A stretch of DNA of 15,222 bases from CAYMTN01 sp964393335 (GTDB lineage Bacteria; Chloroflexota; Anaerolineae; Aggregatilineales; Aggregatilineaceae): positions 1 through 15,222 of the forward strand of contig CAYMTN010000130.1 in assembly GCA_964393335.1 (NCBI GenBank). The letters run 5' to 3'. The position numbers and the translations under genes were made by a program. Below the pieces are notes generated by a model. It was not told the DNA's origin. It saw only the letters and a list, made by a program, of their open reading frames with translations, and made no database searches. Positions 9,229 through 14,674 of the stretch are shown piece after piece. Positions within the stretch are counted from its first letter, which is position 1. The number at the start of each line of letters is the position of its first letter.

Positions 9229-10074
9229 ATGATGCACATCCAATCTGTTTTCGGACCCAGGCGCGGGGGCCGGATCATCGCGGCTTGTCTGGCGCTGGTC
9301 ATGCTGTTCGGCTGCAATGCCGCTCGTGTAACACAATCGCCTGCAGGTGATCTGCCTGCGCCGGTCCCGCAGATAACGCCGGTCCCGGCAGACGGCTGGC
9401 AGCGCATCGCGCCCGGCATTGAGCAGCGCGACATGGACCTGCCGGCTGTCTCGCTGACACGCTCCGGGCAGATGGCGGTCGTCCGGCTGGACCCGGCGAT
9501 GGTCACGATACGGGTGCATTACAGCCCCGGCACGCCGTACAGTCTGGAGGTGTGGCGCGGCCTGCTGCCGCAGGCAAGCGTGATCGTCAATGGCGGCTTT
9601 TTTGATGAGACCGGTTACGCATTGGGATTGGTCGTCAGCGATGGACAATCGTGGGGACAATCGTTTGCGGGATACGGCGGCATGTTTCAGGTCATTGGCG
9701 ATACGGCACGCGTGCGGTCGCTGGTGAGCGAGCCGTATTGGGGCGAAGGATTGACCCAGGCTGTGCAGGGTTTTCCGGTGTTGATCGAGGTGGGCGGTGT
9801 GCTGGCTCCCCAGGGTGACGGGTTTGACCAACGCTCGCGCCGCACCTGGATCGGCCAGGACAGCGCCGGGCGAATCCTCGTCGGCGTGACACATAACCTG
9901 ATCGCGCTTGCCGATCTGCAAATCTGGCTGTCGGGCGGCGACCTGGATTTGCAGATCGCGTTCGGTCTGGACGGCGGGCGATCTACCGGGATGGCCGTAA
10001 CTGTGCCGGGTTATGAAACCGAATATCGGGCATGGGATCAACTCCCAACGATAATCGCGGTTTATTCCCGCTGA
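9229..10074 (+). CDS. Phosphodiester glycosidase family lipoprotein (NAGPA domain)
   Basis: This 281-residue predicted lipoprotein has a signal peptide (R11-R-G-G-R, hydrophobic 16-28) and lipobox L26-F-G-C29. The mature part is a NAGPA/phosphodiester alpha-N-acetylglucosaminidase-type domain. Its conserved marks are V118-I-V-N121-G-G-F-F, R204-R-T-W-I-G-Q-D, and F246-G-L-D248-G-G-R-S-T-G-M. Bacterial members cleave phosphodiester-linked sugars or act on exopolysaccharide or wall-linked glycans; the substrate here is unknown. Start choice: the frame stays open 45 codons further upstream (to 9094), but that would overlap the previous gene by 131 bases and bury the signal peptide. ATG at 9229, 4 bases after the previous stop, puts the signal peptide at the N-terminus; AGGAC at 9211-9215 is a weak SD. 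A second ATG directly follows. It is probably the last gene of the VWA/glycosyltransferase operon and may trim a glycan made or moved by it (inference). Confidence 0.85.
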   Translation: MMHIQSVFGPRRGGRIIAACLALVMLFGCNAARVTQSPAGDLPAPVPQITPVPADGWQRIAPGIEQRDMDLPAVSLTRSGQMAVVRLDPAMVTIRVHYSPGTPYSLEVWRGLLPQASVIVNGGFFDETGYALGLVVSDGQSWGQSFAGYGGMFQVIGDTARVRSLVSEPYWGEGLTQAVQGFPVLIEVGGVLAPQGDGFDQRSRRTWIGQDSAGRILVGVTHNLIALADLQIWLSGGDLDLQIAFGLDGGRSTGMAVTVPGYETEYRAWDQLPTIIAVYSR

Positions 10075-10083
10075 GTTGTGTAG

Positions 10084-10089
10084 TATGAT
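10084..10089 (+). promoter_or_regulatory. Weak sigma70-like -10 candidate for the aminotransferase gene
   Basis: TATGAT differs from TATAAT at one base and lies in the 53-base gap before the aminotransferase ATG at 10128. The -35 position (10061-10066, TTTATT) is poor, so this could be chance. It would give a leader of about 32 bases. Confidence 0.25.
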
Positions 10090-10113
10090 TGGCCGGGTAT
10101 TCCTGACGCCGTT

Positions 10114-10120
10114 GGGGGAA
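10114..10120 (+). promoter_or_regulatory. Shine-Dalgarno site of the aminotransferase gene
   Basis: GGGGGAA ends 7 bases before the ATG at 10128. It is stronger than the SDs inside the operon and supports this start; the 53-base gap and the SD suggest independent translation. Confidence 0.5.
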
Positions 10121-10127
10121 AACAGGC

Positions 10128-10967
10128 ATGTCGCATATTTCTGAAGCTATTCCGACCTACATCCTGACACGCGATGATCTGGTGCCGACGCCGTACGCCG
10201 TTGGCTCGCTCACCGAGGCTGTCACGCACGAACCGCGCGGCGTATATACTGTCGCGCGCACCTTTCATGGCGATCACGCGCTGTTGCTGGATGCGCACCT
10301 GGACCGGCTCGAAGAGTCGGCGCGGCTGGTTGGCATCCCGTTAACCCTGGACCGTGCCCGGCTGCGTTCGGCATTACGCGATTTGCTCCACCGTGCGGGT
10401 TATCCAGAGGCGAAGTTTCGTATCACGGTACCGCGTGATGAGCCGGACAGGGTCTATCTTGCGTTGGAGCTGTACCAGCCTGTGCCTGGTGACGTGTTAA
10501 AACATGGCGCACACGTGGCGACACTGCCCCTGGTACGCGAAAACCCGGTAGCAAAAATGACTGATTGGATGACGACGCGCCAGTCTGCGGTCAAAAACCT
10601 GCCGCCCGGCGTGTACGAAGGCGTGCTTGTTTCGGGCGATGGGCGGTTGTTGGAAGGACTGTCGAGCAATTTTTACGGCGTGCTGCATGGCGTGCTACGT
10701 ACCGCCGGGGATGGCGTGCTGGCCGGGATCACCCGGCGCGCGATTCTCACGACTGCCCCGGCCATCGTGCCGGTTGAGTTGAGGGCACTGAGCCTGGACG
10801 ACCTGCCGGGGTTGTCAGAGGCTATGATCACCAGCAGCGGGCGCGGCGTCGTGCCCGTGACGATGATCGACGGGCAGCCTATCGGCACGGGCGAGGTTGG
10901 GCCGGTTGTGGCCGGAATCCGGCAGTTATATGAGGATTGGACTGAACGCACCAGCGAGCCGATCTGA
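10128..10967 (+). CDS. Class IV (fold-type IV) PLP aminotransferase
   Basis: This 279-residue protein is a class IV pyridoxal-phosphate enzyme, the family that includes branched-chain aminotransferase (IlvE), D-amino acid aminotransferase and aminodeoxychorismate lyase (PabC). The PLP Schiff-base lysine is K143 (V-A-K-M-T-D-W). E176 in R-L-L-E-G-L-S-S-N lies 33 residues later, close to the spacing in E. coli IlvE (34). L198-A-G-I-T-R-R and T235-S-S-G-R-G-V-V-P-V form the phosphate-binding and C-terminal substrate loops. H57-L-D-R60-L-E-E-S-A is the conserved N-domain helix. The canonical IlvE N-terminal 'G-D-G-x-F-E' motif is replaced by P36-R-G-V-Y-T-V-A-R-T, a form seen in relatives with less certain substrates, so IlvE should not be assumed. 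Cytoplasmic. It may have its own promoter, and it ends 20 bases before a terminator. Confidence 0.85.
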   Translation: MSHISEAIPTYILTRDDLVPTPYAVGSLTEAVTHEPRGVYTVARTFHGDHALLLDAHLDRLEESARLVGIPLTLDRARLRSALRDLLHRAGYPEAKFRITVPRDEPDRVYLALELYQPVPGDVLKHGAHVATLPLVRENPVAKMTDWMTTRQSAVKNLPPGVYEGVLVSGDGRLLEGLSSNFYGVLHGVLRTAGDGVLAGITRRAILTTAPAIVPVELRALSLDDLPGLSEAMITSSGRGVVPVTMIDGQPIGTGEVGPVVAGIRQLYEDWTERTSEPI

Positions 10968-10987
10968 TCACGCTCGTTCAAACACTC

Positions 10988-11021
10988 AAAACGGATGCCG
11001 CTGTGTAGAAGCATCCGTTTT
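10988..11021. terminator. Bidirectional intrinsic terminator between convergent genes
   Basis: A perfect 11-base inverted repeat, AAAACGGATGC / GCATCCGTTTT, with a 12-base loop. A T-rich tail follows on each strand (TTTTCTTGTT on +, TTTTGAGTG on -). It lies 20 bases after the aminotransferase stop (+) and 27 bases after the stop of the C39/LysM gene (-), so it can end transcription from both sides. Confidence 0.85.
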
Positions 11022-11048
11022 CTTGTTACATCGAAGGGGTGTAACTTG

Positions 11049-12122
11049 CTAACCGACCGCAATCGGTTCTGGCCCGCCATGACCGGGCAGCGGGACCGAG
11101 CCTTCGAGTTCGTCGTGGGCGGGCGTGGTCGGATCGAGTAGTTCGCTTACGTCGAGTTGGCCCGGCAGCGGGATTTCCAGCCGCTGGCCGACTGCGATCA
11201 TGCTGTTTGGTAGTTCGTTGAAGGCCATGATCGCGTGCCACTTCGACCCCTGGCCATAATGCTCTGCTGCGATATTCCACAGGGAATCGCCGTCTTTGAC
11301 GACGTGTATTTCAGCCGTTTCACCCCATTTTCCGACGTGATAGGCCCAGTAATTGAGCGTTGCCGCGTCATCCAGATTCGGAGCGGACGCGCCTTCATAG
11401 GCTGCCAGCGCCATGATGCGCCGCTTCAGCTCGGCCAGCAGCGGCAGCCGCCCCTGTGATGTGAACGTATGAACCGTTTCGCGCTCGTCTTCTTTTTCGC
11501 CTGTATCGACGTCGTCAGGCGCGGCACCCTCCAAAAAGGGGAATGTGGATTGCGCTGTCAGGCAGGCATAGTTTGGGTTGTCGCCAGGCGTGAATCCGCT
11601 CCAGGCGGTTTTGAACTCATCATCGGTCCACTGGAAATAAGCGCCATCTTCAGGTTCTGTGTGATAAGCTGACCCGAACAGGGGATCGTGTACGTAGACG
11701 TGATCGTCGTTGTAACCCACGGCCACCACAAAATGCGCGCCGTCGAAGCTGTTGTGGGTCTTGGCGCGCCACGTCGTATACATGACCAGCGCAATGGACG
11801 GTTTGCCCTCGTCTATCGACGCTTTCAGGCTCTTGAGCGCTCCGGCAGGCGAATAGGTGAATCGTTTGAGAGTCAGGCCGTGCGCAGTGGCCGCCGTGAA
11901 CAGGTGCGTGAAGTTGGTATAGCCCAGGTTCGGGATTTTCATGGCCGGGTTTGTCTTGAGTTCGGGATAGATATCGGCGTAGAGATCATCCGGCGTGACC
12001 GGGATGTCCAGACCGTTGAGTAACATGGCAACACAGGTCGGGCCGCAATCTCCGGCGGCGAGATCGGCATCCGGAACAGCCCACTGTGACCGGTGGGGAA
12101 TGTTCAGTTTAACGACGGGCAT
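11049..12122 (-). CDS. C39-like family cysteine peptidase with C-terminal LysM domain
   Basis: This 357-residue protein begins with a papain-fold C39_2-type domain (about residues 1-190). The expected catalytic set is visible: oxyanion Q13 (R-S-Q-W), nucleophile C26 in G24-D-C-G-P-T-C, H130 in G128-A-H-F-V-V-A-V-G, and D146 in V144-H-D-P-L. A linker (about 190-270) leads to one LysM domain (about 272-318), with V275-K-D-G-D-S-L-W-N-I-A and Q313-R-L-E-I-P. LysM binds peptidoglycan or chitin-like glycans. No signal peptide or membrane segment is seen, which is odd for a wall-binding peptidase; it may leave by another route or act inside. The frame extends 10 codons upstream to 12152. AAGGAG at 12129-12134 lies 6 bases before the ATG at 12122 and only 3 before an adjacent ATG at 12125, so 12122 is preferred. 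It probably has its own promoter. Confidence 0.85.
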   Translation of the reverse strand: MPVVKLNIPHRSQWAVPDADLAAGDCGPTCVAMLLNGLDIPVTPDDLYADIYPELKTNPAMKIPNLGYTNFTHLFTAATAHGLTLKRFTYSPAGALKSLKASIDEGKPSIALVMYTTWRAKTHNSFDGAHFVVAVGYNDDHVYVHDPLFGSAYHTEPEDGAYFQWTDDEFKTAWSGFTPGDNPNYACLTAQSTFPFLEGAAPDDVDTGEKEDERETVHTFTSQGRLPLLAELKRRIMALAAYEGASAPNLDDAATLNYWAYHVGKWGETAEIHVVKDGDSLWNIAAEHYGQGSKWHAIMAFNELPNSMIAVGQRLEIPLPGQLDVSELLDPTTPAHDELEGSVPLPGHGGPEPIAVG

Positions 12123-12128
12123 CATTCT

Positions 12129-12134
12129 CTCCTT
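12129..12134 (-). promoter_or_regulatory. Shine-Dalgarno site deciding the start of the C39/LysM gene
   Basis: AAGGAG on the minus strand, a near-perfect anti-16S match, lies 6 bases upstream of ATG 12122. The longer frame start (12152) has no such site, so the short start is favoured. Confidence 0.7.
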
Positions 12135-12210
12135 TTGCGGGGCACGTGTCACCAGCCGCTTACACTGTCGGCCATCTTCGATTTTGTGTTTTGCTTACCA
12201 AGTGTCTGTC

Positions 12211-12219
12211 ATTATAGCA
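12211..12219 (-). promoter_or_regulatory. Extended -10 promoter for the C39/LysM gene
   Basis: On the minus strand TGCTATAAT is a perfect TATAAT (12211-12216) preceded by the TGn extended -10 motif (12217-12219). No good -35 is needed for such promoters; only a weak ATGACG lies upstream at a long spacing. Transcription would start near 12204, giving an 80-base leader to ATG 12122. It sits in the 116-base gap just downstream of the reductoisomerase-like gene. Confidence 0.55.
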
Positions 12220-12238
12220 TAACGCCTGCCGCATCGCG

Positions 12239-13243
12239 TCATGCGCCGGGCGGCGTGTCGTCTGGGCGGATTTTCGCCAGTACTGCCTGCTCATTTCCCC
12301 AGACCGGCAGTGATTCCTGGCGGCGGCGCAGCGCTTGCAGGCGCGGGTAACCATCAGCATATTCTGCGCCCCATTCCTGGGCAAAATCGCCGCGCCGGAT
12401 CGTGTCGAGAATGGCTTCCATCTGGCGGCCCAGCTTCACTTCTTTGAAACGCTCCAGGCGTGACAGAATGCCGTATTGGGCGGTGCGAGCGTGCAAATCC
12501 AGGCTGGGCAGCATCCCTTCCTCTGCCCATTTGGTAATGATGTAACCCAATTCCCCGGATAGATACAGGCTGGTGAAAACGGCTTCCGGCGGGAAGCCTT
12601 CGCGGTTCAGCACCTCAATCGCCGTTTGCAGCACGCCCTGCAACGCCGGCAGCAGGGCCTGTTGGGTGAACAGGTCTAACTCGGCTTCTTGTTGGAAGGT
12701 CATTTCGACCGCTCCATGATGCAGCGCGCCAAGCGCCTTGGCGACCGCCAGCACACGCTGCCACGCCTGCCCGGAGGCATCCTGTGCGACGGCCACAAAC
12801 GCCGGAAATCCTTGCCCCTCGACATAACCTTCACGAACCGCCTGTCCAACGGCCTGGGGCGCGATCAGCACGACATCAATGAACGGCGGCGGTTCGATGA
12901 ACCCGAACGCCACGTTGTATCCTGACGCAAAGACGAGCGTTTTTTCTTGTTCGAGGCCGTGCGCGATATCTTGCAGATAGACATGCGGGGCAACTTCGTC
13001 AGGCAGCATGACCAGAATCAGGTTGGAGCGTGCCGCCGCCTCGGCAATGGCCACCACTTCGAACCCGTCGCGGTACGCCTGTTCCGAATACGAATCGGCC
13101 TGGTTTCCGACCAGCACCGGGAATGCACTGTCACGCAGATTGAGCGCCAGCGAACGGCCCATGTTGCCATACCCAAGTACGGCGATTTTCTTATCCATCA
13201 GCAGACCCAAATCGGCATCCGAGTCGCGGTAAACTACTGCCAT
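12239..13243 (-). CDS. Ketol-acid reductoisomerase (IlvC)-like protein lacking catalytic residues
   Basis: This 334-residue protein aligns along its whole length with class I ketol-acid reductoisomerase. The Rossmann motif G24-Y-G-N-M-G29 and following R-S-L-A-L-N-L, V45-G-N, and L80-P-D-E are kept. Key positions differ from functional enzymes. FAHGFN is F105-A-S107-G-Y-N (His lost). APKGPGH is A128-P-Q130-A-V-G-Q (Lys lost). In the metal motif DLFGEQ the Asp is kept (D190), but Glu is Q194 (D190-L-F-T-Q-Q). The E-x-L-H-E pair is T224-S-L-Y-L228 (both Glu lost). The ISxTA serine is A252. So the Mg-dependent isomerase step looks impossible, while nucleotide binding may remain; reading-frame integrity argues against a pseudogene. 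The start at 13243 has AAAAGGA 9 bases upstream; a longer frame to 13351 adds 36 residues not seen in the family. Function unknown; no isoleucine/valine gene is next to it. Confidence 0.8.
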   Translation of the reverse strand: MAVVYRDSDADLGLLMDKKIAVLGYGNMGRSLALNLRDSAFPVLVGNQADSYSEQAYRDGFEVVAIAEAAARSNLILVMLPDEVAPHVYLQDIAHGLEQEKTLVFASGYNVAFGFIEPPPFIDVVLIAPQAVGQAVREGYVEGQGFPAFVAVAQDASGQAWQRVLAVAKALGALHHGAVEMTFQQEAELDLFTQQALLPALQGVLQTAIEVLNREGFPPEAVFTSLYLSGELGYIITKWAEEGMLPSLDLHARTAQYGILSRLERFKEVKLGRQMEAILDTIRRGDFAQEWGAEYADGYPRLQALRRRQESLPVWGNEQAVLAKIRPDDTPPGA

Positions 13244-13252
13244 TATGTGCAT

Positions 13253-13259
13253 TCCTTTT
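13253..13259 (-). promoter_or_regulatory. Shine-Dalgarno site of the IlvC-like gene
   Basis: AAAAGGA on the minus strand lies 9 bases before ATG 13243. An ATG at 13252 would start almost on top of it, so 13243 is chosen. Confidence 0.5.
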
Positions 13260-13307
13260 ATGGTGAGGTGAGAATCGGCGGTTGTGGTGTCTGACGCCAG
13301 GCAACTT

Positions 13308-13337
13308 TTGAGGAATTCTACTCCGACTCTGTATACT
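13308..13337 (+). promoter_or_regulatory. Possible sigma70-type promoter in the divergent region
   Basis: TTGAGG (13308-13313), 18-base spacer, TATACT (13332-13337). It could give basal transcription of the sigma factor gene with a leader of about 105 bases. The -10 is good but the -35 matches only four of six positions. Confidence 0.35.
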
Positions 13338-13371
13338 ATGACTAATTTCATGCTGGATCGAGTACAACGGC

Positions 13372-13397
13372 TGCAACCACGCCCGGAAATTTTCGTA
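13372..13397 (+). promoter_or_regulatory. ECF-type promoter candidate upstream of the sigma factor gene
   Basis: TGCAAC (13372-13377), exactly 16 bases, then CGTA (13394-13397). This is very close to the layout of Bacillus SigW-type ECF promoters (TGAAAC-N16-CGTA). ECF sigma genes often activate their own promoter, and transcription from about 13403 would give a leader of about 47 bases. GCAACCAC is repeated at 13373-13380 and 13415-13422. Confidence 0.45.
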
Positions 13398-13449
13398 TAT
13401 CATTGATAGTAGGGGCAACCACTTAGTTCGTCCAGGTAGGGTGGCTATT

Positions 13450-14037
13450 GTGAGTCAAGAAAACGATTCCCTGTGGGTGGAGCGAACGCTTGCGGGCGAT
13501 CCACAAGCCTTTGGGGAACTCGTCCAACACTACGAGCGTGATGTGTTCAACCTGGCGTATCGTATGTTGAACGAACGGGGGGAAGCAGAAGACGCAGCGC
13601 AAGAGGCATTTTTGCGCGCCTATTCGAATCTGGATCGGTATGATACGGCGCGTTCGTTTAAAACCTGGCTGCTGTCGATCACATCTAATCATTGTATCGA
13701 CCGGCTGCGCCGCAGGCGGCTAACCTGGCTGTCGTTAGAGGAGCCGCTGCCGCCACACCCGGCGCTGACCAGTGACATACCGGGACCGGAAGAAGCAACC
13801 CTGACCAACGAGCGTAACCTGTTGGTTCAAGGGATGCTGGATGAACTCAGCCCGGATTACCGGTTGGCCGTTGTGTTACGCTACTGGTATGACCTGTCGT
13901 ACGCGGAGATTGCCGAAATGCTGGATACGACCGAAAGCGCGATCAAAAGCCGCCTGTTTCGCGCCCGGCAGGCACTCGCCAGCCAGCTTGAGTCGCAACC
14001 ATTATCATCCCTCGACCCTGCGATGGAAGGTTCCTGA
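13450..14037 (+). CDS. ECF (extracytoplasmic function) RNA polymerase sigma factor
   Basis: This 195-residue ECF sigma factor has region 2 at about residues 18-88: F-G-E-L-V-Q-H-Y, then E-D-A-A-Q-E-A-F-L-R-A-Y, then S-F-K-T-W-L-L-S-I, then C-I-D-R-L-R-R-R-R. Region 4 follows at about 120-180: L-D-E-L-S-P-D-Y-R, then W-Y-D-L-S-Y-A-E-I-A-E-M-L, then E-S-A-I-K-S-R-L-F-R-A-R, the -35-recognising helix-turn-helix. It directs RNA polymerase to ECF promoters and is probably held by the downstream membrane anti-sigma factor. Start: GTG at 13450 has AGGTAGG (13434-13440) about 9 bases upstream. GTG at 13441 touches that site and is less likely but would add only three residues. Its stop overlaps the next ATG by one base (TGATG), so the two genes are translationally coupled. 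Confidence 0.92.
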   Translation: MSQENDSLWVERTLAGDPQAFGELVQHYERDVFNLAYRMLNERGEAEDAAQEAFLRAYSNLDRYDTARSFKTWLLSITSNHCIDRLRRRRLTWLSLEEPLPPHPALTSDIPGPEEATLTNERNLLVQGMLDELSPDYRLAVVLRYWYDLSYAEIAEMLDTTESAIKSRLFRARQALASQLESQPLSSLDPAMEGS

Positions 14038-14609
14038 TGGCTAAAGAGGATTTGCAGCACCAGCAAAGTATGAACCGCGCGCTCGACGATGATCTGTCGG
14101 AGCAGGAGTCGGAAGCGCTCGGCACACGCCTGCAAGAATCAGGCGAGGACGCCGCACACTGGGAGCGCCTGCGCCGGACGGATGAACTGCTGCGCACGAC
14201 GCCGCTGGTAGCGCCTGCGCCCGGTTTTACGAACCGCGTGATGGCCGCCATCGCCGCGATGCCACTGCCGGATTTTGCCAAGCGTCACCTGAGCGTCGGC
14301 ATTGCGCTGGGGTTGGCGTTTGCCGCGCTGTTGACGGTGCCGATTCTGTCTATCGTGTTCTTGGTTCTGATGAGCGTGCTGACCGATCCCGGCGCGTTGA
14401 ATGACTGGCTGCAAACGCTGATCAACGCTGCCGGTTACATGATCAACCTGCTGGCCGATCTGGCGGGTGAGGTCCAGGGGGCGGCCCAGAAAACACCAAT
14501 GCTGCTGGCCCTGCTGACCACCATGATTCCGCTGACGATCTTGTGGGTTTGGCTGATCTGGTATCTGCTGGGCGGGTCGAAATTCCTGGCGCGGCACCAG
14601 AAGTCGTAG
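14037..14609 (+). CDS. Membrane anti-sigma factor without zinc ligands
   Basis: This 190-residue protein is encoded directly after the ECF sigma gene with a one-base overlap. The N-terminal cytoplasmic part (about residues 1-75) has the layout of an anti-sigma domain: L16-D-D-D-L-S-E-Q-E-S-E-A-L, then a helix, then P62-G-F-T-N-R-V. The HxxxCxxC zinc motif of ZAS anti-sigma factors is missing: residues 33-44 read Q-E-S-G-E-D-A-A-H-W-E-R, with no cysteine anywhere in the protein. Hydrophobic segments at about 85-116 and 154-178 should span the membrane, with a further weakly hydrophobic helix at about 121-144. There is no long extracytoplasmic sensor domain. It probably anchors the sigma factor at the membrane. 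The identification rests on the context, layout and N-terminal pattern. Confidence 0.75.
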   Translation: MAKEDLQHQQSMNRALDDDLSEQESEALGTRLQESGEDAAHWERLRRTDELLRTTPLVAPAPGFTNRVMAAIAAMPLPDFAKRHLSVGIALGLAFAALLTVPILSIVFLVLMSVLTDPGALNDWLQTLINAAGYMINLLADLAGEVQGAAQKTPMLLALLTTMIPLTILWVWLIWYLLGGSKFLARHQKS

Positions 14610-14674
14610 CGCCCGGTGAAACGCGGCGCGTGATTCGTTTCGTCTGATTTGTGCAACAAAGTGAGATGTCCTGC

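Noticed and set aside
8908..10041. 377-codon minus-strand frame opposite the phosphodiester glycosidase gene
   Set aside because: The + strand frame has a signal peptide, lipobox and NAGPA motifs; the antisense frame has none.
12239..13243. Calling the IlvC-like gene a true acetohydroxyacid isomeroreductase
   Set aside because: The catalytic Lys and His and three Mg2+ ligands are replaced, so only the fold and nucleotide-binding site can be supported.
14618..14641. GAAACG/CGTTTC inverted repeat after the anti-sigma gene
   Set aside because: The stem is only six bases with a 12-base loop and there is no T-run; too weak to call a terminator.
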